The notes below the pieces were generated by a model that was not told the DNA's origin, did not search any database, and saw only the letters and a program-made list of their open reading frames with translations. Of a stretch of DNA of 64,000 nt, positions 32,664 to 41,751 are shown piece by piece (within the stretch, counting starts at the first letter, position 1; every line of letters starts with the position of its first letter). The stretch spans positions 38,072-102,071 of the forward strand of contig DAOSEC010000002.1 in NCBI GenBank assembly GCA_035362935.1, in the 5' to 3' direction. Source of the stretch: DAOSEC01 sp035362935. Lineage in GTDB: Bacteria > Bacillota_I > Bacilli_A > ML615J-28 > CAG-313. The position numbers and the translations under genes are program-made.

Positions 32664-33431
32664 ATGAACAAGAAGAAATATTATGCTATGAACAAACCAT
32701 ATTATACAAGAAAACGTTGGAATTTATTGTTTAAATTAGTAGCCTTAATCGCAAGACTGTTTTTTGTTAAGAAACATGAACTTCGCTTTCAAGAAGAAAT
32801 AGATTTTTCGACACCAAGCATTTACATCGGAAATCATGCAACAACAGCTACTCCTTCTGCAATACATCTATACTTTCCAGGGAAAAAACGACCATGGGTT
32901 GTTGGGGATATGTGCTCGCTAAAGACAATCCCAAAATATGCAAAGGAAGAGTTTTGGACAAACTACAAACCAAAGTGGTTGTTTCAAAAGGTTTTGCCTG
33001 TATTGGTAGCACCAATCGGGTACATGATTATGCGTGGAGCTGAAGCAATCCCGGTGTATCGTGATGGTCGAATGATTGTAACAATTAAAAAAACAGTGCA
33101 ATCTCTTGAAGATGGGGTTAACGTGTATATTTTTCCTGAGTATGATCAACCATATTCGGAATACCACAACGACTTTGAAGATGGATTTGTCAATGTAGCT
33201 AGTGTTTATTATCGTAAGACCAAGAAAAAACTTAAATTTTATCCACTTTACAATTGCTTTGATAAGCGAATCATGAGTTTTGGTGTACCAATTGAGTTTA
33301 ATCCAGATAATTCACTAGAAGAAGAGCGTAAACGAATTACAACATATCTAAAAGAAAATGTTACAAAATTAGCAAGAGAAATTGGTCCACATAAAGTCAT
33401 TTCTTACCGATATAAAGGTAATAAAAGATAA
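32664..33431 (+). CDS. Lysophospholipid acyltransferase-like protein (HX4D motif altered)
   Basis: A 255-residue protein with an acyltransferase-like plan: SIYIGNHATTATPSAIH (about 52-68), a mid-region EAIPVYRDGR resembling the glycerolipid-binding motif, and YIFPEYDQPYSE resembling 'FPEG'. The catalytic HX4D of PlsC enzymes is not kept: after NH come ATTAT with no Asp at the expected place. It may be inactive, use another residue, or belong to a related family. ATG 32664 follows GAGGAG and an extended -10 at 32637-32642; the longer frame starts upstream of that promoter. It lies next to lipid-polymer enzymes. Confidence 0.6.
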   Translation: MNKKKYYAMNKPYYTRKRWNLLFKLVALIARLFFVKKHELRFQEEIDFSTPSIYIGNHATTATPSAIHLYFPGKKRPWVVGDMCSLKTIPKYAKEEFWTNYKPKWLFQKVLPVLVAPIGYMIMRGAEAIPVYRDGRMIVTIKKTVQSLEDGVNVYIFPEYDQPYSEYHNDFEDGFVNVASVYYRKTKKKLKFYPLYNCFDKRIMSFGVPIEFNPDNSLEEERKRITTYLKENVTKLAREIGPHKVISYRYKGNKR

Positions 33432-33457
33432 AAATCTAGGGAGATCCCTAGATTTTT
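33430..33457. terminator. Bidirectional terminator
   Basis: AAAATCTAGGG / CCCTAGATTTT stem, flanked by A/T runs, between convergent genes. Confidence 0.88.
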
Positions 33458-33458
33458 A

Positions 33459-34142
33459 TTATTCGCCTATTGGTTTGATGCGTTTGATTAAATAAATAAA
33501 CGGTGTATCGAGTGCTGCTACCAATAACTTAATTAAGTATGTAGATAAGAAAATACTAAAAATAATACTTGAATCCATCACACCAACAAACGCGATTGTA
33601 ACAAAGATTGATGTATCTATTAACTGACTGATCATTGTTGAACCATTGTTTCGGATCCACAAGAATTTATCATTTGGTAAGCGTTGTTTAATCTTGTTAA
33701 ATATGTAAACATCTAGTAACTGACTTACGATGTAAGCAACTAAACTTCCAATTACAACACGAATAAATACAATTGAGAACACTGCTTCTAAATGTGGTTG
33801 TGCCCAATCAGAGCTGTGTGGATGGAATAGTAGTGCTCCTTGCATTACTAGTGTAGATGCGATTAAGGCAAAAAATCCTAGTAATACAGCTTTGTTTGCA
33901 TCTTTTTTTCCATATTTTTCAGACAATGCATCGGTAACTAGAAACAAAGTACCATACATGATATTACCAAGCGTTGCTACCATCGTAAAAAGCTCCACAG
34001 TTTTAATTACTTGAAGATTTGCGATGAAAGTCCCAAGAGCCATCCAAGCAAACAAACCAGTACGACCGAACAACTTATAAATCGATAAAACCAATCCAAA
34101 ATTTAATAAAGCGAATAATATCCATATAATTTCATTTGGCAT
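33459..34142 (-). CDS. Queuosine precursor transporter (QPT, YhhQ family)
   Basis: A 227-residue integral membrane protein with about six helices, matching the YhhQ/DUF165 family (LFLVTDALSEKYGKKDANKAVLLGF near 75-99, split here by helices; ASQLLDVYIFNKIKQ-like region YIVSQLLDVYIFNKIK near 150). Members import queuine or preQ0/preQ1. Start at 34142 is taken because GTAGGG on the minus strand is correctly spaced; upstream ATGs at 34148 and 34163 are too close. It is divergent from tgt with a shared 88-bp gap, which supports the substrate call. Confidence 0.88.
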   Translation of the reverse strand: MPNEIIWILFALLNFGLVLSIYKLFGRTGLFAWMALGTFIANLQVIKTVELFTMVATLGNIMYGTLFLVTDALSEKYGKKDANKAVLLGFFALIASTLVMQGALLFHPHSSDWAQPHLEAVFSIVFIRVVIGSLVAYIVSQLLDVYIFNKIKQRLPNDKFLWIRNNGSTMISQLIDTSIFVTIAFVGVMDSSIIFSIFLSTYLIKLLVAALDTPFIYLIKRIKPIGE

Positions 34143-34183
34143 AAACATCCCTACCTTTAACATGGGGTATTATACCAAAAACA

Positions 34184-34212
34184 TTGAAAAAATGGAAGAA
34201 AATTGTTATAAT
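34184..34212 (+). promoter_or_regulatory. tgt promoter
   Basis: TTGAAA at 34184-34189, 17-base spacer, TGt-TATAAT at 34207-34212. It lies inside the longer open frame and so excludes the upstream start for tgt. Confidence 0.88.
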
Positions 34213-34230
34213 AACCAAAGAGGTATGATT

Positions 34231-35364
34231 ATGGTAATCCAATATGAACTATTAAAAACATGTAAACAAACCAAAGCAAGACTAGGGAAAATAACGACTC
34301 CGCACTCCACATTTGATACACCTGTCTTTATGCCAGTAGGTACTCAAGGTACCGTAAAGACATTGACCAAGGAAGACCTAGAAAATATGAACACGGGTAT
34401 TATTTTGTCAAACACGTATCATTTATGGAATCAACCGGGACACAAAATCGTGGAAGAAGCTGGCGGACTTCATAAATTTATGAATTGGGATCGCTCTATA
34501 CTAACAGATTCAGGAGGATTTCAAGTCTTTTCATTGGCTAACATTCGCGACATCAAAGAAGAAGGTGTCTATTTCAAACACCATAAAAGTGGGGCAAAAC
34601 TTTTTTTATCGCCTGAACTCGCAATCGAAATTCAAAACAGTTTAGGTAGTGACATTATGATGAGCTTTGATGAGTGCCCTCCATATCCATCCACTTACGA
34701 TTATATGAAAAAATCGGTAGATCGTACCATTCGCTGGGCAAAACGCGGAAAAGATGCGCACAAATTTCCTGATAAACAAGGGCTATTTGGCATTGTACAA
34801 GGTGGAGAATATCACGATTTAAGAAAGTATTGTGCAGAAGAGTTGGTTGCAATGAATTTTGATGGCTACTCTATTGGCGGACTTAGTGTAGGAGAACCAA
34901 AAGAAATCCAAAATCAAGTATTGGAATATACAGTTCCGCTGCTTCCAGATGATAAACCTAGATATCTAATGGGTGTTGGTTCCCCTGGAGCAATCTTGGA
35001 TGCGGTTGAACGTGGAGTGGATATGTTTGATTGTGTACTACCGACAAGAATTGCTAGACACGGCACAGCTATGACTACTACAGGAAGAGTGATCATTAAA
35101 AACAAAGAATATGAACGTGACTTTAGCCCACTAGATAGTGGATGTGATTGTTATACATGTAAAAATTATACAAAAAGCTATTTGCGACACTTAATCAAAG
35201 CAGATGAAATGCTTGGTCAGAAATTGTTGTCTATCCATAACATTAAGTTTTTGCTTAATTTAATGGAAAACATACGACAAGCAATCAAAGAAGATCGTTT
35301 CTTAGAGTATAAGAAGTATGTGTATGAGACATATGGTTTAGATAAATCAGATAAGGATTTTTAA
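34231..35364 (+). CDS. tgt: tRNA-guanine transglycosylase Tgt
   Basis: Tgt swaps guanine-34 in GUN-anticodon tRNAs for preQ1 or queuine. Catalytic Asp in LTDSGGFQVFS (about 90) and nucleophile Asp in DCVLPTRIARHG (about 266), plus the zinc site CDCYTC...H near 304-335. Length 377 fits bacterial Tgt. ATG 34231 is seven bases after AAGAGG. With QueA and the precursor transporter nearby, and no queC/D/E/F in the window, the organism may import preQ1 or a related base. Confidence 0.97.
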   Translation: MVIQYELLKTCKQTKARLGKITTPHSTFDTPVFMPVGTQGTVKTLTKEDLENMNTGIILSNTYHLWNQPGHKIVEEAGGLHKFMNWDRSILTDSGGFQVFSLANIRDIKEEGVYFKHHKSGAKLFLSPELAIEIQNSLGSDIMMSFDECPPYPSTYDYMKKSVDRTIRWAKRGKDAHKFPDKQGLFGIVQGGEYHDLRKYCAEELVAMNFDGYSIGGLSVGEPKEIQNQVLEYTVPLLPDDKPRYLMGVGSPGAILDAVERGVDMFDCVLPTRIARHGTAMTTTGRVIIKNKEYERDFSPLDSGCDCYTCKNYTKSYLRHLIKADEMLGQKLLSIHNIKFLLNLMENIRQAIKEDRFLEYKKYVYETYGLDKSDKDF

Positions 35365-35367
35365 AAG

Positions 35368-36258
35368 ATGAAACGAATTGTTCAATTATTATTAATGTCA
35401 ATGATTGGTGTACTCATTGGATGTGGACCAACATACATTGGGTATCAAGATGAAATCATCATTTCAATACCACAAGAATGGGTTGAACATATGCCATATG
35501 AGGCAAACGTGATACCAAAGTTTGTCTATCAATTTGAAGGAATTAGAAACGTTGCATCTTATTCAAAAGAACATATGATAATTCTTACTAAAAATGATGA
35601 TTTTAAAGTGAGTGATGACGTTGAACGTATGTTAGATCAATTTGTTCAGAATTCTTTAGTGACCAAACGAAACGAGCAGGCAGCTGAACAAAATGTTGCA
35701 AGATTAGGCGGTCAAGAGTTTGTGATTGCAGAACCTTCTTATGAGTACTGGCATATTTTGTTTCTTGAAGATGGTACTCGTGTGTCCATGGAATATCGTA
35801 TGTTTACTAGTGGCGGGAAAACATATTATGGGTGGACCTATGCAAGTGGTATTACGATTCGTATGGAGCTTCCAATCATGGTTAGAGAAGAAACCATTAA
35901 CAATCAAACAAAAAAAGTATTCTATTTGCTTGCCCTACCAAATGAAGTCAAATATGAGTTAAGTAACAACATAAGTACAAAACGTTTATTGAGCAATCAA
36001 GATTATGTTACGAACCAAAGTTGGTACACATTCTCATATCCAGAACACATTGAAGTAGCATCGACAAAAGAAGAAAAAATTGAGTATGTAAAAGAGTGGT
36101 ATGATACGTATTGTTTTGGTAGAATAGAAGATAATCAATATGTAATTACTTATTTGGGCTATGATTTCCGCGTGAATTTTGATGCTACAAAGTATCATAA
36201 GAGCTTAAATGAGACCTTAGATGCCTTTGAACTAATATTTATAGGAAAAAGCAGTTAA
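35368..36258 (+). CDS. Putative lipoprotein of unknown function
   Basis: The 296-residue protein starts with a lipoprotein signal: MKRIVQ, a hydrophobic stretch and the lipobox LIGC (Cys at about residue 19). The mature part is Tyr-rich with no recognised domain. It lies four bases after tgt and is probably co-transcribed. It has no obvious AGGAGG ribosome site; the end of tgt (AAGGATTTT) may serve. Expected on the outer face of the membrane. Confidence 0.8.
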   Translation: MKRIVQLLLMSMIGVLIGCGPTYIGYQDEIIISIPQEWVEHMPYEANVIPKFVYQFEGIRNVASYSKEHMIILTKNDDFKVSDDVERMLDQFVQNSLVTKRNEQAAEQNVARLGGQEFVIAEPSYEYWHILFLEDGTRVSMEYRMFTSGGKTYYGWTYASGITIRMELPIMVREETINNQTKKVFYLLALPNEVKYELSNNISTKRLLSNQDYVTNQSWYTFSYPEHIEVASTKEEKIEYVKEWYDTYCFGRIEDNQYVITYLGYDFRVNFDATKYHKSLNETLDAFELIFIGKSS

Positions 36259-36359
36259 ATAACACAAAACAATTGCTTTTCAAAAAAAGGTATTTATTTA
36301 TTTTGTACAATATGATAAAATAAGAATAGTGATATAGAATTTCTTTGGGAGGAATGAAT

Positions 36360-37508
36360 ATGTACGACTACAGTCAAGAAAATATGTTCAATGAAAAACC
36401 AGTCTTAAAAGTAATTGGTGTCGGTGGAGGCGGAGGAAACGCGGTTAACCGAATGATCGAAAATGATGTGCAAGGTGTTGATTTTGTTGTAATTAATACA
36501 GATGCGCAAGTTTTGCGTTTATCCAAAGCAGAAACAAGACTGCAAATTGGTCGTGCTCTTACCAAAGGATTAGGGGCAGGGGCAAACCCTGAAATCGGAA
36601 GACGTGCCGCAGAAGAATCAGAAGATGATATTATGGAACTGTTAAAAGGTACTGATATGGTCTTTATAACTGCTGGTATGGGCGGAGGAACAGGAACTGG
36701 TGCAGCACCAGTCATCGCAAAGCTTTCAAAAGAAATGGGAATTTTAACCGTTGGTATCGTAACCAAACCATTTAGTTTTGAAGGAAAGAACCGTATGCGT
36801 CAAGCTGTTGCGGGGATTGATGAGTTAAGACCATATGTTGATACACTGATTATTGTTCCAAATGATAAGTTATTAACCATAACAGATAAACAAACTTCAT
36901 TGCTTGAGGCGTTTAGAGAAGCAGACAATGTCTTAAGACGTGGTGTTCAAGGGATTGCTGAAATCATTGCGATTCCAGGATTAATCAATGTAGACTTTGC
37001 GGATGTCCGTAATGTATTGTTAAACCGAGGGACTGCATTGATGGGTATCGGAATTGCAAATGGTCCAAACCGTGCCGTTGAAGCCGCAAGACAAGCAATT
37101 CGTAGTCCATTACTTGAAATTGATATCAATGGAGCAACCGATGCTATCGTTCAAGTTACTTCTGATGTTGATGTTACAATGAATGAAATCGTTGATGTCA
37201 TCAATGAGATTCGAAATGCATCATCAACAGAAATTGATATTATTTATGGTACTGGATTCAATATGGATCTTCAAGGAGAACTCATTGTTACAGTAATCGC
37301 AACAGGTTTTGATAAGACAATGGAAGAACGAGAAGCAGCAGAACCAGTTGAAGAAGTATTAGCGGGTCCATTTGCGAAAAACGTAAAAGAAGAGGCAGAA
37401 GATACACATATCCCTCAACCAAAACACGATCATCCAAGTGAAATCAAAAAAGAACGTCAAAAAGGAGAATCTGTGTTGCCGACTTGGTTACAAAACCGAT
37501 TCAAATAG
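36360..37508 (+). CDS. ftsZ: Cell division protein FtsZ
   Basis: Tubulin-like GTPase that forms the division ring. Nucleotide-binding start KVIGVGGGGGNAVNRM, tubulin signature GGGTGTGAAPV near 100-110, T7 loop region NVDFADVR near 205. The C-terminal peptide VLPTWLQNRF near the end matches the conserved partner-binding tail. Start ATG 36360 has GGGAGG at seven bases; ATG 36354 would be too near. No ftsA, mraW or mur genes are adjacent, unlike walled Firmicutes. An extended -10 TGa-TAAAAT lies at 36316-36321. Confidence 0.97.
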   Translation: MYDYSQENMFNEKPVLKVIGVGGGGGNAVNRMIENDVQGVDFVVINTDAQVLRLSKAETRLQIGRALTKGLGAGANPEIGRRAAEESEDDIMELLKGTDMVFITAGMGGGTGTGAAPVIAKLSKEMGILTVGIVTKPFSFEGKNRMRQAVAGIDELRPYVDTLIIVPNDKLLTITDKQTSLLEAFREADNVLRRGVQGIAEIIAIPGLINVDFADVRNVLLNRGTALMGIGIANGPNRAVEAARQAIRSPLLEIDINGATDAIVQVTSDVDVTMNEIVDVINEIRNASSTEIDIIYGTGFNMDLQGELIVTVIATGFDKTMEEREAAEPVEEVLAGPFAKNVKEEAEDTHIPQPKHDHPSEIKKERQKGESVLPTWLQNRFK

Positions 37509-37517
37509 GACAACGCT

Positions 37518-37823
37518 GTGGTAGGACTAATTATCGCATATTCTGTTGTGGCAGTTTTTAATGGATTGTTTGCAGCATATGCAATCTATAGCAGCAAACA
37601 TCCACCACTCCAAGAAACAAAGGCAAACCAAGATCATCACATTAAAGTGATGAAAGAACTAGGGACTGCGTTTGGTATCATTTCAGCTGGAGGTATCTTG
37701 GCAATTTCAACTCTAGTCATGGTTCCTGACATTGGTAGAGTCATGAGCCTAGGGGTACTTATTGTATTTATACTATCTGGCGGGATAAAATTGACAACAT
37801 CAATGAAAAAATTAATTCGATAA
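37518..37823 (+). CDS. Small membrane protein downstream of ftsZ
   Basis: A 101-residue protein with a GTG start. Hydrophobic helices at about 2-22, 52-70 and 76-95. No family recognised. The ribosome-site-like ATAGGA overlaps the ftsZ stop, so it is likely co-expressed with ftsZ; a role in division is possible from position only. Confidence 0.7.
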   Translation: MVGLIIAYSVVAVFNGLFAAYAIYSSKHPPLQETKANQDHHIKVMKELGTAFGIISAGGILAISTLVMVPDIGRVMSLGVLIVFILSGGIKLTTSMKKLIR

Positions 37824-37824
37824 A

Positions 37825-37852
37825 AAATCCAAGGTTACCTTGGATTTTTTTA
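37825..37852 (+). terminator. Terminator after the ftsZ unit
   Basis: AAAATCCAAGG / CCTTGGATTTT stem followed by T run. Confidence 0.85.
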
Positions 37853-37881
37853 ATATTGTTACCTTGGATTTTTTTAATATG
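37835..37881 (+). repeat. Duplicated terminator half, 23-bp direct repeat
   Basis: GTTACCTTGGATTTTTTTAATAT spans 37835-37857 and recurs at 37859-37881, one base apart; each copy is 23 bp. Only the first pairs with the upstream stem arm. It looks like a replication-slippage duplication of the terminator's right arm. Confidence 0.9.
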
Positions 37882-37907
37882 TGGTTGATTTAAAATTTTG
37901 ATGTGTT

Positions 37908-37913
37908 ATAATG
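37908..37913 (+). promoter_or_regulatory. Extended -10 promoter of the 37939 gene
   Basis: TGt-TATAAT with -10 at 37908-37913; TTGATT at 37886-37891 is 16 bases upstream. Confidence 0.65.
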
Positions 37914-37938
37914 ATTTTGTTTGTCTAAGGAGGATATT

Positions 37939-38865
37939 ATGAAAAACAACATCATTGCAACCGAATTTTCCTTAATTGAAAAAGGAAATACATTTGTTGG
38001 AGAAAAACGAAACTATCAATTTTCATTGATTAAGTACCAAATTGGAAATGTTACTACACCAGCTTTGCAATTTGTATTCAATCACACTATTGAACAAAAT
38101 GAAATCAAACAACTTGTAAAGGCGCACAAAGGAGGAATGCATTTTTTATCTTTTGAATTTCCGAAAGATACGATTGTTGTGTTCTTACCAATTAAATTTG
38201 GTATGAAAGATGAGAAGTACATTCAAAAATGTACAGACATTTTGAACAAAGCACTGGATTCGTTTGATATGTTAGGATTAAAACAATATCAAGAATGTTT
38301 TGTGTGTCAAGATAATCGTGAGTTAGACCCAAAAGAGATGAGAGTACTAGGAGATTCCTATGTTCCAATTCATAGTTCATGTATGAAGAATTTGGTTGAA
38401 ACAGCTAAAGCTGAAATTGTCGCAGAAGAAGCACAAGTTGGAAATCTTCCATTATCGATCGTGCTAGCATTAATTGGTGCTGTGATTGGTACCGTACCTG
38501 CAATCGTGGTATTACTAACCACTTCAACGTTTTATGCAATCTTATATGCGTTGATTCCACTTGCATCATTTTTCGGGTATAAACTTGGGAAAGCACCAAA
38601 GAAATCTTATATGACACTAATCATTGTATTGGCGAGCATTGCCTTAGCACTTGGTTCTACTTACTTCATATGGAACTTGATGGCATTAGCAGAAGAAGTT
38701 ACTATGGAGTTTGTTTACAATACACCAGAACTATTCGCTAGTTTTATGAGTGATATGGTAACGTCGTTTATCTTTGTTGGTATTGGTATATTTATTTCTT
38801 GGAAATACATTTCAAAAACAACGACACAAACAAAAAAGGCAATCGAAAGATTTGAGAACAAATAA
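37939..38865 (+). CDS. Membrane protein with Cys-x2-Cys / His-Cys site, unknown function
   Basis: A 308-residue protein. The N-terminal half is soluble and contains CFVCQDNREL (about 118-127) and later PIHSSCMKN (about 145), spaced like a small zinc site. The C-terminal half has about four membrane helices (around 175-195, 200-215, 228-248, 272-295). TAAGGAGG is well spaced for ATG 37939. It forms a single-gene unit between a promoter and a terminator. No family recognised. Confidence 0.72.
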   Translation: MKNNIIATEFSLIEKGNTFVGEKRNYQFSLIKYQIGNVTTPALQFVFNHTIEQNEIKQLVKAHKGGMHFLSFEFPKDTIVVFLPIKFGMKDEKYIQKCTDILNKALDSFDMLGLKQYQECFVCQDNRELDPKEMRVLGDSYVPIHSSCMKNLVETAKAEIVAEEAQVGNLPLSIVLALIGAVIGTVPAIVVLLTTSTFYAILYALIPLASFFGYKLGKAPKKSYMTLIIVLASIALALGSTYFIWNLMALAEEVTMEFVYNTPELFASFMSDMVTSFIFVGIGIFISWKYISKTTTQTKKAIERFENK

Positions 38866-38870
38866 CACTG

Positions 38871-38900
38871 AAAGCATAGCTAATAATGGCTATGCTTTTT
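38871..38900 (+). terminator. Terminator upstream of ung
   Basis: AAAGCATAGC / GCTATGCTTT stem with eight-base loop, then T run. Confidence 0.88.
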
Positions 38901-38976
38901 GCTTGAAGATATGATAAAAACAATTTATTTTTACTATGTAAAATGATATAATATGATAGTTAAAGGAGATGGTTTG

Positions 38977-39633
38977 ATGAACGGTTGGAAAGAGTTTTTT
39001 GCTTATGAGAAAGAACAAGACTATTACCAAAACATTCTTCGTTTTCTAAACAAACGTAGTCAAGAAGCTATTATATATCCAAAGCCAGAAGATGTGTTAA
39101 ATGCATATAAGTTAACCCCTCCCGAGAAATTAAAAGTTGTTATATTAGGACAAGATCCATATCATAATCCTATGGAAGCACATGGTTTGGCATTTTCTGT
39201 GCCAAAGGGTGTAAAGTTACCACCTTCCCTAAAAAATATTTTTATTGAACTCGAAAAAGATTTAGGGATAAAACAAAGTGAAGTAGGAGATTTGACTAAG
39301 TGGGCAACCGAAGGTGTCATGTTACTCAATACGATTCTTACCGTAGAACAAAACCAACCACTAAGTCACAAAGACATTGGTTGGAATGTGTTAACTGATC
39401 ATACCATATCTTGGATTAATGAACATCTCCATCACATTGTTTTTATACTTTGGGGGAATCAAGCCAGAAGTAAGAAGCAACTAATCACAAACCCAACTCA
39501 CTACATAATTGAAGGGGTACATCCATCACCCCTATCTGCACATCGTGGTTTTTTTGGAAGCAAACCATTTTCACAAACAAATGCATATTTAAAACAACAT
39601 CAAATAAAAGAAATTGATTGGAAGGTATCTTAA
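38977..39633 (+). CDS. ung: Uracil-DNA glycosylase (family 1)
   Basis: Removes uracil from DNA as the first step of base excision repair. The water-activating loop GQDPYHNPMEAHGLAFSVP (about 62-80) carries the catalytic Asp, and the leucine loop HPSPLSAHRGFFG (about 188-200) the catalytic His. Length 218 is standard. ATG 38977 is chosen because AAAGGAG (38960-38966) is spaced for it. Confidence 0.97.
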   Translation: MNGWKEFFAYEKEQDYYQNILRFLNKRSQEAIIYPKPEDVLNAYKLTPPEKLKVVILGQDPYHNPMEAHGLAFSVPKGVKLPPSLKNIFIELEKDLGIKQSEVGDLTKWATEGVMLLNTILTVEQNQPLSHKDIGWNVLTDHTISWINEHLHHIVFILWGNQARSKKQLITNPTHYIIEGVHPSPLSAHRGFFGSKPFSQTNAYLKQHQIKEIDWKVS

Positions 39634-39634
39634 C

Positions 39635-40144
39635 ATGAAACAAAATACAACAAGAAAAATTGCCTTTGGTGCCTTAATGATTGCACTTGGAATATACTTA
39701 AAAGTTATTTTAAAAGTCGAAACTGGGAATTGGCGTGTTGCAATATATGAGATTCCTATACTACTCGCTAGTCTTTACTTAGGACCATTATGGGGGTTAG
39801 CTACCGGTATTGGTGTTGACTTAATCTATAGTTATCAAAGCGGATTTGCTTTTTCTCTACTAATGCACATTTCAACTGCTATGTGGGGTGCAGCAGGAAT
39901 TTTTATACGCAATCGCAATCACCATTTCAGATTAAAACTCTGGATTGTGGTCGCAGTTTTCATGGTATTAGCAACAGCCATTAACACCTTACAACTATAT
40001 TTATGGGGAATTAACATTTATGCAGATTTATTCTTCCGAATTAGTGTAATGGTAATTAAAATACCTCTTGTTGCTTATGTTGCTGATTTGGTTTGGGCTC
40101 GTGTCATCAAACCGCGAATGATGGAGTCTGAAGCACAACAGTGA
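39635..40144 (+). CDS. folT: ECF transporter S component, folate-type (FolT-like)
   Basis: A 169-residue membrane protein with about five helices. The stretch YEIPILLASLYLGPLWGLATG (positions about 39-59; first helices) is typical of ECF S components of the FolT group, where an Ile-Pro and a Gly-Pro turn flank the second helix. Substrate folate is likely but is inferred from family resemblance. Shared ECF energising subunits would be used, as for RibU. It begins one base after the ung stop, indicating co-transcription. Confidence 0.75.
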   Translation: MKQNTTRKIAFGALMIALGIYLKVILKVETGNWRVAIYEIPILLASLYLGPLWGLATGIGVDLIYSYQSGFAFSLLMHISTAMWGAAGIFIRNRNHHFRLKLWIVVAVFMVLATAINTLQLYLWGINIYADLFFRISVMVIKIPLVAYVADLVWARVIKPRMMESEAQQ

Positions 40145-40230
40145 AAATGGTTGAACGTTTTCATTGTTAATCAGTGGAAAAAATGCTTCAATCATTGTAT
40201 AATAAACATATAGAAGGTAGGACAATAAAT

Positions 40231-41751
40231 ATGAAAAAGAATCTAGTAATGTTAACAATTTTGGATGGTTGGGGATTAAGTTCATCCACTGTGGGCAACG
40301 CCATACGAATGGCAAACACACCAAATTATGATTATTTGGAAAAAAGATTTCCTTATACAACCTTAGGAGCTAGTGGAGAGGATGTTGGTTTGCCAGAAGG
40401 TCAAATGGGAAATAGTGAAGTAGGACATTTAAACATCGGAGCAGGAAGAGTCGTGTATCAATCATTGACACGAGTGAATATCTCTGTTAAGAAAAAAGAG
40501 TTAGACAAGATGCCAGCAATTCATCAAGCGTTTGATAATGCGTTAAAGCGTAATAAGAAACTACATATTATGGGATTACTCTCTGATGGTGGAGTACATT
40601 CACATATTGATCATATTCTTTACTTATTAGAACAAGCAGATGCATATGGTATTAAACAAGTATATGTTCATGCGTTTTTAGATGGGCGAGATGTTGGACC
40701 ACAAACTGCGAAAGTGTACTTTAAACAACTTCAAAGTAAAGTGGATGAATTAAAGAGCGTGAAAATTGGTGTTGTTAGTGGTCGTTATTATGCGATGGAC
40801 CGCGATAAGAACTATAATAGAACACAATTGGCATATGACGCACTTGTCTATAACAAGGCACCAAAGAAAGATTTGTTTGTTGGGATTGAAGAATCTTATA
40901 AAGAAGGCACCATAGATGAATTTGTTAAGCCATATGTCGTGACGCTTGGTTCTCAAATTGAAGAAGGAGATTCCGTCATATTTGCTAATTTTAGACCAGA
41001 TAGAGCCATTCAAATTAGTGTCGCATTGACAAACTTGAATGAAACACCGATTGTAGGTGGAACAAAATTTGAAGATTTAACCTATGTATGTATGATGCTA
41101 TATAGTGATAAAGTAAAAGGACTTGTGAATTATGATTTACAAGAACTAGATCAAATGTATGGTGATATTATATCAGATGCTGGATTGACACAACTAAGAA
41201 TCGCCGAAACAGAAAAATATGCACATGTTACTTATTTCTTAGATGGTGGGGTGGACAAAGAAATTCCAAATGCAGATCGCATTATGGTACCATCCCCAAA
41301 AGTAGCTACGTATGATATGCAACCTGAAATGAGTGCGATTGCAGTTACGGATAAAGTGGTGGAAGCAATTCTATCGGAAAAATACGATACCATCATTTTA
41401 AATTATGCAAACTGCGATATGGTGGGACATACTACAGTGGTTCCAGCAGTGGTAAAAGCTGTTGAAACCGTGGATGCTTGTTTAGGGCGTGTTTATGAAG
41501 CGGTCACGAAAGTAGGAGGAACCTTACTTGTAACAGCAGATCATGGAAATGCTGAAAAATTAGTAGATGAAACAGGAGCACCATTTTCTGCACATACCAA
41601 TAACCCAGTCCCATTTATTATCAATCGACATGATGTTGAATTGCGTGAAGGAGGAATTTTAGGAGATATCGCTCCGACAATGTTACAACTACTCAATGTA
41701 AGTCAACCTGCACAAATGACTGGAAAAAGCATTATAAAGAGAATGAAATAA
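40231..41751 (+). CDS. gpmI: 2,3-bisphosphoglycerate-independent phosphoglycerate mutase
   Basis: Glycolytic enzyme interconverting 3- and 2-phosphoglycerate, using Mn2+ and a Ser nucleophile. LTILDGWG at the start holds the first metal Asp, and GNSEVGHLNIGAG (Ser near 62) the nucleophile. Further metal ligands lie in VTADHGNAEKL near 430. Length 506 is standard. ATG 40231 is used because a TATAAT at 40198-40203 sits inside the longer frame. It precedes eno, the next step in the pathway, by one small gene. Confidence 0.97.
   Translation: MKKNLVMLTILDGWGLSSSTVGNAIRMANTPNYDYLEKRFPYTTLGASGEDVGLPEGQMGNSEVGHLNIGAGRVVYQSLTRVNISVKKKELDKMPAIHQAFDNALKRNKKLHIMGLLSDGGVHSHIDHILYLLEQADAYGIKQVYVHAFLDGRDVGPQTAKVYFKQLQSKVDELKSVKIGVVSGRYYAMDRDKNYNRTQLAYDALVYNKAPKKDLFVGIEESYKEGTIDEFVKPYVVTLGSQIEEGDSVIFANFRPDRAIQISVALTNLNETPIVGGTKFEDLTYVCMMLYSDKVKGLVNYDLQELDQMYGDIISDAGLTQLRIAETEKYAHVTYFLDGGVDKEIPNADRIMVPSPKVATYDMQPEMSAIAVTDKVVEAILSEKYDTIILNYANCDMVGHTTVVPAVVKAVETVDACLGRVYEAVTKVGGTLLVTADHGNAEKLVDETGAPFSAHTNNPVPFIINRHDVELREGGILGDIAPTMLQLLNVSQPAQMTGKSIIKRMK

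Noticed and set aside
36374..36766. A 130-residue minus-strand frame inside ftsZ.
   Set aside because: Shadow of the Gly/Ala-rich GTPase core; no start signals.
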